A stretch of DNA of 64,000 nt from Lentzea kentuckyensis. GTDB lineage: Bacteria > Actinomycetota > Actinomycetes > Mycobacteriales > Pseudonocardiaceae. The translations under genes and the position numbers were made by a program. The stretch's first letter is position 1. Every line of letters starts with the position of its first letter. The DNA is taken from positions 1 to 64,000 of the forward strand of contig NZ_MUYM01000040.1 in assembly GCF_002150765.1 (NCBI RefSeq), in the 5' to 3' direction. Positions 53,684 to 62,030 of the stretch are shown here, piece by piece. The notes beneath the pieces were generated by a model. The model saw only the letters and a list, made by a program, of their open reading frames with translations. It did no database searches and had not been told where the DNA came from.

Positions 53684-55117
53684 GTGATTCCGCTGACCGA
53701 CCTACAGCGCCGTTGCGCGTTCTTCGCCGTCATCAGCACGACGTTCATGACGTACCTGGACAACAACATCGTGAACGTCGCCCTGCCGTCCATGCAGCAC
53801 GACCTGCACCTGTCGGTGTCCGGGCTCGAATGGGTGGTCAGTTCGTACGTGCTGGTCTTCGGCTGTTTCCTGCTGGCCTGCGGCAAGCTCGCGGACCTCT
53901 ACGGCAACCGACGGCTCTTACTGGTGGGAACGGTGGTCTTCACGCTCGCGTCGCTGTCGGCAGGACTGGCCTGGAACCCGGCCGTCCTGATCGGGAGCCG
54001 GGCGGTGCAGGGCCTGGGCGCGGCCGCCGCCACACCGGCCACACTGGCCATCATCTCGGTCCTCTACCCGTCGCAGCGGCAGCGGTATCTGGCGATGGGC
54101 GTCTGGGGCGCCGTCGGCGCGCTGGGCCTGGCGCTGGGCCCGCTGCTGGGGGGCGTTCTCAGCCAGCACGCGAACTGGAGCTTGATCTTCTTCATCAACG
54201 TCCCGGTCGGCGTGGCAGGCGTCGCTCTGGGTGCTTGGGCGATCCGGCCACCGGCGGCGGATCGGGCCGGCGCACGGGTCGACGTCGCCGGACTGACCAG
54301 TTCGGGCTGTGCGCTGCTCGCTCTGACCTACGCGCTGATCCAGGGCAACCAGGCAGGCTGGAACTCACCCGTCATCCTGGGCTGCCTGGCACTCGCCGTG
54401 CTCTGCGGCATCGCCTTCGTCGTCATCGAGCGTCGCGGCACCGACCCGATGATCGACCTCTCCTGGTTCCGGGACCGCGTCTTCGGCGGGGGGATGGTCG
54501 CCGCGTTCATCTGGGCGTTCGGCATCTACGGGATCTACTTCTTCACCTCGCTCTACCTGCAGGACGTGCTCGGGTTCTCGCCGACGCGGACCGGACTCGC
54601 GTTCGTGCCCATGGCGCTGCTGGTGATCCTCGGGTCCGTGCTGAACGGCCAGGCGGCACGCCGGTTCGGCGCGCATCGGTCCGTAGCCTGCGCCATGGCG
54701 GTGATGGCCGCGGGCATGGCCGGCGGCCTGCTGCTCGGCAGGAACGCGAGCTTCATCCAGGTCACCGCGGTGTTGGTGGTGATGGGGATCGGGGCGGGTT
54801 TCACCACATCACTGCCCACCACGATCCTCGGTGTCATGCCCGCGGAGAGGGTCGGGGTGGCCTCCGCGATCTTCAGCACCGTCCGCCAGATCGGCGGGCT
54901 GCTCGGCATCATCTCGATCGGCGCGGTACTGGTCGCCCGTCAGAGCTCGGCGCGCAACGCGGGCCACCCGGCGGGCGACGCGTTCATCGAAGGGTTCCAC
55001 CTCGGCCTTGTCACTTCGGCCGGACTGGTGGCCGTCGGTGGCGTCGTCGCCTACCTCGCCTTGCGTCCGGCAGCGGCGACCGTGCGTGATCAGGACAGCC
55101 TCAACCAGGCTCGGTAA
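53684..55117 (+). CDS. DHA2-type MFS drug exporter
   Basis: A 477-residue, 14-helix major facilitator of the DHA2 (EmrB/QacA) type. Landmarks are FMTYLDNNIVNVALPSMQ (motif D1), GKLADLYGNRRLLL (motif A) and GPLLGGVLSQHANWSLIFFI (motif C region). Such proteins export lipophilic compounds. The GTG at 53684 lies 10 bases after the kinase-like gene's stop, so it belongs to the cluster operon and probably exports the product or gives self-resistance. Confidence 0.92.
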   Translation: MIPLTDLQRRCAFFAVISTTFMTYLDNNIVNVALPSMQHDLHLSVSGLEWVVSSYVLVFGCFLLACGKLADLYGNRRLLLVGTVVFTLASLSAGLAWNPAVLIGSRAVQGLGAAAATPATLAIISVLYPSQRQRYLAMGVWGAVGALGLALGPLLGGVLSQHANWSLIFFINVPVGVAGVALGAWAIRPPAADRAGARVDVAGLTSSGCALLALTYALIQGNQAGWNSPVILGCLALAVLCGIAFVVIERRGTDPMIDLSWFRDRVFGGGMVAAFIWAFGIYGIYFFTSLYLQDVLGFSPTRTGLAFVPMALLVILGSVLNGQAARRFGAHRSVACAMAVMAAGMAGGLLLGRNASFIQVTAVLVVMGIGAGFTTSLPTTILGVMPAERVGVASAIFSTVRQIGGLLGIISIGAVLVARQSSARNAGHPAGDAFIEGFHLGLVTSAGLVAVGGVVAYLALRPAAATVRDQDSLNQAR

Positions 55118-55152
55118 CGGCGATGGTCAGGTGCCCGTTCTAGGGTGGGCGG

Positions 55153-56004
55153 ATGAAGGTTCTGTCCATCCAGTCGGTCGTCGCCCACGGCCACGTCGGC
55201 AACTCCGCCGCCGTGTTCCCGCTGCAGCGCATCGGGGTCGAGGTCGTCCCGATCCCCACGGTGAACTTCTCCAACCACACCGGGTACGGCGCGTGGCGCG
55301 GTCCGCTCCTGCCGCCGTCGGAGGTGGCCGAGATCCTGCTCGGGGTGGAGGAACGCGGGGTGTTCGGGCAGGTCGACGCCGTGCTGTCCGGTTACCAGGG
55401 CGGCACGGGCATCGCCGATGTGATCATCGACGCGGTGCGCAGGGTGAAGGCCGCGAACCCGGCGGCGCTCTACGCGTGCGACCCGGTGATGGGCAACGCC
55501 AAGTCCGGCTGCTTCGTCGCGCCCGAGATCCCCGTGCTGCTGCGCGACCGGGTCGTGCCGGTGGCCGACATCATCACCCCGAACCAGTTCGAGCTGGGCT
55601 TCCTCACCGGCACCGAGCCCGCGAGCGTCGAGGAGACGCTGGCGTCGGCCGACCTCGCCCGCGCGATGGGCCCGTCGACCGTGCTGGTCACGAGCGTCGA
55701 GCGGCCCGACCGTGAGGAGGGCACGATCGAGATGCTCGTCGTGGACACCGCCGGGTCGTGGCTCGTGAGCACCCCGCACCTGCCGTTCAAGGCGAACGGG
55801 TCCGGCGACGTCACGGCCGCGCTGTTCACCGCCCACTACGTGCAGACGAAGGACGCGGCGATGGCGTTGGAGCGCACCGCGTCGAGCGTCTTCGACCTGA
55901 TCGACCTGACCCACCGCTCCGGTGAGCGCGAGCTGCGGCTGGTGCAGGCCCAGGAGTTCTACGCGACGCCGCGGATGCAGTTCAAAGCCGAGCAGGTGCG
56001 CTGA
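55153..56004 (+). CDS. pdxY: Pyridoxal kinase
   Basis: A 283-residue PfkB-superfamily kinase of the PdxY/PdxK type that phosphorylates pyridoxal to PLP. VLSIQSVVAHGHVGNSAAVF, VNFSNHTGYGAWRG, CDPVMGNA, ITPNQFELGFLTG and the C-terminal FKANGSGDVTAALF (anion hole and catalytic Asp) are all present. It lies 35 bases after the exporter gene on the same strand. The alpha-oxoamine synthase domain needs PLP, so supply of its cofactor is plausible, but pdxY is also a housekeeping gene in actinomycetes and may simply be a flanking neighbour. Confidence 0.95.
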   Translation: MKVLSIQSVVAHGHVGNSAAVFPLQRIGVEVVPIPTVNFSNHTGYGAWRGPLLPPSEVAEILLGVEERGVFGQVDAVLSGYQGGTGIADVIIDAVRRVKAANPAALYACDPVMGNAKSGCFVAPEIPVLLRDRVVPVADIITPNQFELGFLTGTEPASVEETLASADLARAMGPSTVLVTSVERPDREEGTIEMLVVDTAGSWLVSTPHLPFKANGSGDVTAALFTAHYVQTKDAAMALERTASSVFDLIDLTHRSGERELRLVQAQEFYATPRMQFKAEQVR

Positions 56005-56042
56005 GCCCGACCCGCGCGGTCGCCGCGCGGGACGACCCGCGA

Positions 56043-56116
56043 CCGTCCGGCCCGCCACCCCGCGCAGGTCGGTGCCGAGGCACGAGACCGACAGCACCGG
56101 GTGGCGGGCCGGACGG
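56043..56116. terminator. Large inverted repeat between convergent pdxY and DsbA-like genes
   Basis: CCGTCCGGCCCGCCACCC (56043-56060) and its exact complement (56099-56116) form an 18-bp GC-rich stem with a 38-base loop, exactly between the converging genes. The position fits a bidirectional terminator; the long loop is unusual. Confidence 0.6.
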
Positions 56117-56144
56117 CGAGCAGACCGTCAGCCCCCCGCCGTCC

Positions 56145-56744
56145 TCATCGCGCGAGCGCCGAGTCGATCGCGGCCTTCAACACGTCGTAGGTGGGCTTGG
56201 AGTCGAACTGGGTGCCGTTGATGAAGAACGTCGGCGTGCCCCGCACCCCCGCCTTGGTGCCTTCCGCGTGTTCCCGCGCAACGCGCTCCAGCACCGCGGG
56301 GTCGGTCAGTGACGCCTCGAAGCGCGCCACGTCGAGCCCGAGTTGCCCCGCATAGCCGACGAACGCCGACCGCTGGGGCGTCTGCTGCTTGCGCCACGAC
56401 TGCTGGGTCTCGAACAGCAGCTTGATCATCTCGTCCCGCTTGCCCTGCACACCCGCCGCCTCGACGGCGGTGGCGGCGAGTTCGGCGTTGGGGTGCATGG
56501 GGAGGGGGAAGTGCTTGAGGGTGAACGTGACGCGGTCGCCGTACTCGGCGCGCAGCTTCTCGACGCCTGGGTAGGCGGCGCGGCAAGGCGGGCACTCGAG
56601 GTCGAGGTACTCGACGACGGTGACCTTGCCGGCGGACGACTGCGGCTGGGCGGTGGTGCTGGTGCGGCTGAAGAAGAGGAAACCGGCGACCACCGCCGCG
56701 ACGACCGCGATGACGATCAAGGGCAGCCTGGCGTTCTTGGGCAT
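56145..56744 (-). CDS. DsbA-like membrane-anchored thiol oxidoreductase
   Basis: A 199-residue protein with an N-terminal signal anchor (LPLIVIAVVAAVVAGFLFF, residues 7-25) and a DsbA-type thioredoxin domain. The active site is ECPPCRAAYPG (CPPC), and the cis-proline loop is VRGTPTFFING. It should catalyse disulfide formation or exchange outside the membrane. The ATG at 56744 is natural. It follows a small membrane protein gene, and the two probably form an operon. Similar to actinomycete DSBA-oxidoreductase proteins that pair with VKOR. Confidence 0.9.
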   Translation of the reverse strand: MPKNARLPLIVIAVVAAVVAGFLFFSRTSTTAQPQSSAGKVTVVEYLDLECPPCRAAYPGVEKLRAEYGDRVTFTLKHFPLPMHPNAELAATAVEAAGVQGKRDEMIKLLFETQQSWRKQQTPQRSAFVGYAGQLGLDVARFEASLTDPAVLERVAREHAEGTKAGVRGTPTFFINGTQFDSKPTYDVLKAAIDSALAR

Positions 56745-56802
56745 GACGAACTACCTCCACGAGAGGAAGAAAGACGGGAAAGGCCGAACGAACCGGTTCG
56801 GC

Positions 56803-57180
56803 CTACGTGCGCAGCACGCAGAGCTGCGCCAGCCGTACTTCCTGCCGACGTGAAGGACGAAGCGCTGTCGAACTCCAGGCGAGACGCCACCTGACGTGAC
56901 CGGGCAGCCGAAGCCCGGTCAGCGCGATCAGCACCGCGAGTGCGACCCCGAGGAACATCCCCGCGACCAGGATGGCGTCGAGCAACGCCGGCCCATCGGA
57001 GTCGACGGGTGCGATGGTGGTCACGTGCGCGGCCGACGGGGCGCACTGCGGCATCCAGGCGATCTCGGTCTCGCACGGGGTGCCCTGCATCAACGCGACC
57101 CCGGCGACCAGGGCGAGCACGGCGAGGACCCGCACGAGGCTCCACCTCGCACGGGTCCGCTGGTCGCTCGGGCCTGGCAC
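56803..57180 (-). CDS. Small two-helix membrane protein with two cysteines
   Basis: A 125-residue protein with an N-terminal membrane segment (VRVLAVLALVAGVALMQ), an exported loop with two cysteines (GTPCETEIAWMPQCAPS), a second helix (LLDAILVAGMFLGVALAVLI) and a basic tail. I do not recognise a family. It sits immediately upstream of the DsbA-like gene, so the cysteine pair in the exported loop could be a partner or substrate of it. GTG start at 57180. Confidence 0.6.
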   Translation of the reverse strand: MPGPSDQRTRARWSLVRVLAVLALVAGVALMQGTPCETEIAWMPQCAPSAAHVTTIAPVDSDGPALLDAILVAGMFLGVALAVLIALTGLRLPGHVRWRLAWSSTALRPSRRQEVRLAQLCVLRT

Positions 57181-57194
57181 GTGATGCAGAGTAA

Positions 57195-58685
57195 CTACCC
57201 CCAGAACGCGAGCTTGTGGGTGGCCGCGTAGTCCGTCCGGCCGATGGCTCCCGGCGCGAGCGACTGCACGTAGTGGCCGTCAGCGAACTTCGGCCAGCCG
57301 GGGTCACCGGCACGTGCGAAGTCCGTCCACGCCTTGATCATGTGGTCGGACAGCCCCCGATCCTTCGCGAAGTCCGCGTCAGGGAACAGGTAGTCGATGT
57401 CGGACGCGTGGTTCGCGCCGTGCAACTCCTTCGGGAACTCGGGGTTCGTCGCCGCGTTGCGGTCCGCGAACTCGAACGCGTACACCGGCGCCTTCTTCGC
57501 GTAGAGCTCGTTCTGCTTGAACGTCGCCCTCGCCCACATCCGGTCCGTCAGGACCGTCGCCCACGCCTGCTTCGGTGACGCGTGCGCGCTGACCGGGTAT
57601 TCACGCTCGATCTCGGCCGCCCGCTCCGGGAACGCGTCCTTGATCAGCTGCGAGTACTGCTCGGCACTCATCGGATCCGGCCGGAACAACCCGACGAAGC
57701 TGTTGTGCTCGTCGCGGGTGGCGCCGGCGAGGATCGGCACGTTCGCGAACTCGCCCGCCTCCAGCGACTCACCGGGAAGTTTCGGCAGCGCCGAACCGCC
57801 GTAGCCGACCGACTGGAAGATGTTCATGATCTGCGGGTAGTCCAGCAGCTTCTCGACCGGCAGCCGCCGCAGGCACTCGGCGTCCGCGCAGCCCAGCTCG
57901 GCGGCGATCATCGAGCCGATCTGCTCGATCTCCGGCACCGCCCGCCACGCGAGCGACGGCAACGCCTCCAACTCCGGGAACCAGGCGCCCTTCGGCACGT
58001 CCACGAGCGTGAACGAGCTGTGCATGATCGCCTTGTGGAACAGCGGCTGCTGCCCGATGAGGTGAGCGCCGACCGCGGTCGCGCCGAACGACACCCCGAA
58101 CAGCGTGACGTTGCCCGGATCGCCGCCGAACGAGAAGATGTTGCGCTGCACCCATTCCAGCGCGGCCCGCTGGTCGAGCAACCCGAACTCGCCGGAGTTC
58201 GCGAGCCCCGGCAGCCCGAACCCGCCGAACACGCCCATCCGGTAGTTGAACGTCACCACGACGACATCCCCTTGCCGCGCAAGACGTTCCGCGTCGAAGT
58301 AGTGCCCGGCGCCGATCGCGCCGTCGCCGTGCACCCACACCAGGACCGGCTTGCGCCCGGTGGTCTTCGGCGTCGTGACGTTGACGAACAGACAGTCCTC
58401 GTCCGTGCTCCTGGTCTGCGAGTAACTGGACCCGACCTGAGGACACGGACTGCCCGGCTTCGTGGCCTCCCGCACGCCGCTCCACCCCTGCGGCTGCTGC
58501 GGCGGCATCCAGCGCACCGGCTTCGCCGCGTACGGAATGCCTTGGAACACCCGGTGTCCTTCGTGCACCGTCCCCCTGACCTGCCCGGTGTCGGTCGTGA
58601 CCACGTCCGATGGCATCGCTTCCCCCTTCCCGCACCCGCTGATCAGCAGCATTGCGGCCATTAACAAGATCCCCCGGCGCAACAT
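57195..58685 (-). CDS. Lipoprotein carboxylesterase (type B)
   Basis: A 496-residue type-B carboxylesterase/lipase-family protein. A lipobox LLISGCGKG gives an N-terminal lipoprotein signal. The oxyanion region is VWVHGDGAIGAG, where HGGG is usual, so this loop is altered. The nucleophile motif is FGVSFGATA (G-x-S-x-G, against the usual GESAG). The acid and His lie in the C-terminal half, the His likely in ELHGANHASDIDYLF. The ATG at 58685 follows AACAGGAGGTTGG. It overlaps the TetR gene by 25 bases and is its probable target. Confidence 0.88.
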   Translation of the reverse strand: MLRRGILLMAAMLLISGCGKGEAMPSDVVTTDTGQVRGTVHEGHRVFQGIPYAAKPVRWMPPQQPQGWSGVREATKPGSPCPQVGSSYSQTRSTDEDCLFVNVTTPKTTGRKPVLVWVHGDGAIGAGHYFDAERLARQGDVVVVTFNYRMGVFGGFGLPGLANSGEFGLLDQRAALEWVQRNIFSFGGDPGNVTLFGVSFGATAVGAHLIGQQPLFHKAIMHSSFTLVDVPKGAWFPELEALPSLAWRAVPEIEQIGSMIAAELGCADAECLRRLPVEKLLDYPQIMNIFQSVGYGGSALPKLPGESLEAGEFANVPILAGATRDEHNSFVGLFRPDPMSAEQYSQLIKDAFPERAAEIEREYPVSAHASPKQAWATVLTDRMWARATFKQNELYAKKAPVYAFEFADRNAATNPEFPKELHGANHASDIDYLFPDADFAKDRGLSDHMIKAWTDFARAGDPGWPKFADGHYVQSLAPGAIGRTDYAATHKLAFWG

Positions 58686-59254
58686 GACCAACCTCCTGTT
58701 GCCAGCTCGACGGCCGTGACGAGCTCGCGCTCGCAGACGTCGAGATCGAGTGCCCCTGACCGCAGCACGACGCCGTTGCGCATCGCGAGGATGAACACCG
58801 CCATCACGTCCGGGTCGAACACGCGGAACCCGCCTTCTTCCTGCCCCTGCCTGAGCAGCTCGGCGAGTGCCACGTGATCGGAGTCGGCGATGCCCCCGTC
58901 GGTCACCGCCGCGTGTGTCCTGATCCGCAGGAACGCGAGCATGTCGGCGCGGTGCGCCCGGACGAACTCGATGTTCGCCTCGAGGAACGCCCGCAGCTCT
59001 TCCTTCGCGGTGCCCTGTCCCATGCGCTCGGCCACGAACTCCTGGAACCGGCCGAGGATGTCGGCGAACACGACGTCGACGAGCTCCTGCTTGTTCTTGA
59101 AGTGGTACGAGATCAGCCCGGTGCTGCTCAGCCCCGCACGCGCCGCGATCGCCTTGAACGACGTCTCCGCGTAGTCCAGTTCCGCGATCGTCTCGATCGC
59201 CGCCCGCACGATCTGCGCACGTCTGGCCTGCTCTGTCACCGATTTTGCTCGCAT
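58661..59254 (-). CDS. TetR-family transcriptional repressor
   Basis: A 197-residue TetR regulator: the HTH SFKAIAARAGLSSTGLISYH and KNKQELVDVVFADI follow a basic N-terminus. The C-terminal ligand domain is of normal length with cysteines at the very end (WSCCAGGSC). ATG at 59254; a leader of two residues is possible from 59260. The start codon lies in the centre of a palindrome (59243-59262) that is likely its operator. The downstream esterase gene overlaps and is co-transcribed. Confidence 0.9.
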   Translation of the reverse strand: MRAKSVTEQARRAQIVRAAIETIAELDYAETSFKAIAARAGLSSTGLISYHFKNKQELVDVVFADILGRFQEFVAERMGQGTAKEELRAFLEANIEFVRAHRADMLAFLRIRTHAAVTDGGIADSDHVALAELLRQGQEEGGFRVFDPDVMAVFILAMRNGVVLRSGALDLDVCERELVTAVELATGGWSCCAGGSC

Positions 59255-59262
59255 GAGCAAAA
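59243..59262. promoter_or_regulatory. TetR operator overlapping start codon
   Basis: TTTTGCTC-GCAT-GAGCAAAA is a perfect 8-bp inverted repeat with a 4-base centre that contains the TetR start codon. Binding here would block transcription and perhaps translation initiation. TGAGCAAAA and a second CGAGCAAA (59274-59281) give a third half site. Confidence 0.75.
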
Positions 59263-59307
59263 GTTAGCACGCCCGAGCAAACCCCGTCGGTTCAGTAACC
59301 TCAGGCC

Positions 59308-60168
59308 GTGTCCAAGATCGTGCTTCGCCCCGCGACCACCACGGATGTCCCCGCTGTCCTCGCCTTTTGGCAGAACGCCGCAGAAGACGCGCACCGGCCG
59401 GCTGACAGCGCCAAGGCGGTGGAAGCCCTCATCCGCCGCGACCCCGACGCACTCATCCTCGCCCTCGACGAGACCGAGATCGTCGGCACGATCATCGCCG
59501 GCTGGGACGGGTGGCGTTGCCACATCTACCGCCTCGCCGTCGCACCGCGGCGCCGCCGGCTGGGAATCGGCAGGATCCTCATCGAGGCGGCCGAACAACG
59601 CTTCGCCGACCTCGGCGGAACCCGAGCGGACGCGATGGTCCTCGACGACAACGAGCTCGCACACAGCGCGTGGAAGGCGCACGGGTACGCGCCACAGCCC
59701 GAGTGGTCACGGTGGGTCAAACCGCTGCCGCAAGGATCAGCGTGGAAGACGCGCCCCGCCCAGCCCGACGACGTCGATCAGATCGCGGACCTGCGCGCCG
59801 TGGTGCTGCGTCCGGACCTCTCACGACTCGGCCGCTACGACGAGCAGCGTGTGCGGCAGCGGCTTCGCGACGAGTTCGTGGCGGAGCACACCTCGGTGCT
59901 CGAGGTGGCGGGCGCCTTCGCGGGCTGCATCGCGCTCCGGCCGGCCGACGACGGGCACTGGCTGGAGCACTTCTACCTGGCCCCGGAGCTGCAAGGCCGG
60001 GGAATCGGCTCGGCCGTGCTCGGCGAACTGCTCGAACGATGCGATCGTGAGCGCCTCACCGTCCGGGTCAACGTGCTGCAAGGCAGCCCGGCCCGGCGGC
60101 TTTACGAACGGCACGGGTTCACCGTCGTCACCGAGGACGCGATCGACGTCTTCATGCTGCGCACCTGA
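59308..60168 (+). CDS. Tandem GNAT acetyltransferase
   Basis: A 286-residue protein with two GNAT domains. The first (about 1-140) has YRLAVAPRRRRLGIGRILIEA, and the second (about 145-286) has HFYLAPELQGRGIGSAVLGEL, both carrying the Q/R-x-x-G-x-G/A acetyl-CoA motif. The second domain also has the typical NVLQGSPARRLYERHGF ending. Fused twin GNATs occur in actinomycetes and include aminoglycoside- or mycothiol-type acetyltransferases; this one has no known substrate. GTG start at 59308, divergent from the TetR gene. Confidence 0.88.
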   Translation: MSKIVLRPATTTDVPAVLAFWQNAAEDAHRPADSAKAVEALIRRDPDALILALDETEIVGTIIAGWDGWRCHIYRLAVAPRRRRLGIGRILIEAAEQRFADLGGTRADAMVLDDNELAHSAWKAHGYAPQPEWSRWVKPLPQGSAWKTRPAQPDDVDQIADLRAVVLRPDLSRLGRYDEQRVRQRLRDEFVAEHTSVLEVAGAFAGCIALRPADDGHWLEHFYLAPELQGRGIGSAVLGELLERCDRERLTVRVNVLQGSPARRLYERHGFTVVTEDAIDVFMLRT

Positions 60169-60242
60169 AGGTCCGGGACCATTTGGGCTAAGGGGTCGGC
60201 GCGGGCCGTCTACGGATGTGTGGACCGGTGGTCCTGTCGAGC

Positions 60243-62021
60243 ATGAACCCCATGGGACACAGGAGATCACTGGCGGTCGTGCTGGCGGTCGTGGCGGGGT
60301 CGTCGTTGCTGACCGGCACGGCTCAGGCGCGGATCGCGTTCGAGGTGCAGAGCCTCGACGGGACGGGGAACAACCGGGTGCACCCGGAGTGGGGGGTGGC
60401 GGGGGCCAACTACTCACGGGTGGCTCCCGCGCACTACGCGGACGGGATCGGGCAGCCCGTGACGGGGCCGAGCCCGCGGTACCTGAGCAACCGGGTGTTC
60501 GCCGACGGTGGCGTGACGCAACCGTCGGCGCGGGTCAGCCAGTGGGGAACGGCGTGGGGGCAGTTCCTCGACCACTCGTTCGGGCTGCGGGTGGGCGGTG
60601 GGCCGCAGGTGGACATCCCGTTCGTCAACGGCGCGCCGATGGAGGACTTCCACAGCGACCTCCCGTCCGTGCCGTTCGGGCGCAGCGCGGCGGCGCCGGG
60701 GACCGGCGTCACGACACCGCGGGAGCAGCCGAACAGGCTGAACTCCTACCTGGACGCGGAAGCGGTGTACGGGACGAAACCCGACCGGTTGACGTGGATG
60801 CGCGACGGGGCGAAGCTGCTGATGCCGAACGACCTGCTGCCGCGGCGGGACGCGCGCGGCGACATCAGCACCGCGCCGGGTGTCGACGACCCGATCGGGA
60901 TGGGGGCGCGGGCCGTCGTGACGGGTGACGACCGGGGCAACGAGAACGTGTCGCTCACGGCCGTGCAGACGCTGTTCGCCCGCGAGCACAACCGGATCGT
61001 GTCGCTGCTGCCGTCGTGGCTGCCCGAGGAACAGCGGTTCCAGCTGGCCCGGCGGGTCGTGATCGCGACCCAGCAGTACATCACCTACACCGAGTTCCTG
61101 CCCGCAATGGGCGTTCGGCTGTCGCCCTACCGGGGCTACGACCCGTCGGTGGACGCGACCCTGTCGAACGAGTTCGCGACCGTCGGCTACCGGGCGCACA
61201 GCATGCTGCGGGGCAACGTCCTGGTGACCACCGCCGCCTCCCGGTACACCCCGCAGCAGCTCGACGCGCTGCGGGCCAAGGGCGCTCAGGTCGTGCCACG
61301 CGGGAACCGGGTCGAGATCACCATCCCGCCCGCGCTCGGGGCGTTCCGGCCCGAACTGGTGGGCGAGGTGCAACTCGGGCCGCTGCTGCAGGGGCTCGGC
61401 TCGCAGGCGCAGTCGCGCAACGACGAGCAGATCGACGACGTGGTGCGCAGCCTGGCCCTGACGCCGACGGGGTGTGAGCCGAACTGCCCGACGGTGATCT
61501 TCGACATCGCCGCGATCGACGTGGAACGCGGGCGCGACCACGGGATCCCGTCGTACAACGAGTTGCGGAAGGCGTACGGGCTGGCGCCCCGGGGCTCGTT
61601 CCAGGCCGTCACCGGAGAGTCCACCGAAGCGTTCCCGGTCGATCCGGAACTGACGCCCGGCGCGGAGATCGACGACCCGGACAGCATCGACTTCGTGCGG
61701 CCCGGTGTGCGGCGTACGAGCGTCGCGGCCCGGTTGAAGGTCCTGTACGGGGACGTTTCGGGGCTGGACGCGTTCGTCGGGATGGTCGCGGAGCCGCACG
61801 TGCCGGGCACGGAGTTCGGCGAACTCCAACTGGCCATCTGGAAGAAGCAGTTCGAGGCCATGCGCGACGGCGACCGGTTCTACCTGGGCAACGACCCCGT
61901 GCTGGCGGTGGTGAAGCAGCGGTTCGGCATCGACTACCGGCACCAGCTCGGCGACCTGATCGCGCTGAACACCGACATCCCCCGCCGCGACCTGGCCCGC
62001 GACGTGTTCCGCACGTCCTAG
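60243..62021 (+). CDS. Secreted animal-type (peroxinectin-like) heme peroxidase
   Basis: A 592-residue protein with a Sec signal (LAVVLAVVAGSSLLTGTAQA, cleaved after about residue 28) and a bacterial member of the animal heme peroxidase family. WGQFLDHSFGL contains the distal His and the Asp that usually forms an ester link to heme. LFAREHNRI, FATVGYRAHSML (proximal His) and DVERGRDHGIPSYNEL are classic signatures. It would use hydrogen peroxide to oxidise halides or phenols outside the cell. ATG at 60243, with another in frame at 60252. No immediate operon partner; it is followed by a sensor kinase gene. Confidence 0.9.
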   Translation: MNPMGHRRSLAVVLAVVAGSSLLTGTAQARIAFEVQSLDGTGNNRVHPEWGVAGANYSRVAPAHYADGIGQPVTGPSPRYLSNRVFADGGVTQPSARVSQWGTAWGQFLDHSFGLRVGGGPQVDIPFVNGAPMEDFHSDLPSVPFGRSAAAPGTGVTTPREQPNRLNSYLDAEAVYGTKPDRLTWMRDGAKLLMPNDLLPRRDARGDISTAPGVDDPIGMGARAVVTGDDRGNENVSLTAVQTLFAREHNRIVSLLPSWLPEEQRFQLARRVVIATQQYITYTEFLPAMGVRLSPYRGYDPSVDATLSNEFATVGYRAHSMLRGNVLVTTAASRYTPQQLDALRAKGAQVVPRGNRVEITIPPALGAFRPELVGEVQLGPLLQGLGSQAQSRNDEQIDDVVRSLALTPTGCEPNCPTVIFDIAAIDVERGRDHGIPSYNELRKAYGLAPRGSFQAVTGESTEAFPVDPELTPGAEIDDPDSIDFVRPGVRRTSVAARLKVLYGDVSGLDAFVGMVAEPHVPGTEFGELQLAIWKKQFEAMRDGDRFYLGNDPVLAVVKQRFGIDYRHQLGDLIALNTDIPRRDLARDVFRTS

Positions 62022-62030
62022 CATCGGGGA

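Noticed and set aside
60175-60188. GGGACCATTTGGGC upstream of the heme peroxidase
   Set aside because: Left half matches a Dos box, but the right half does not, and the gene is 25 kb from the island; likely chance.
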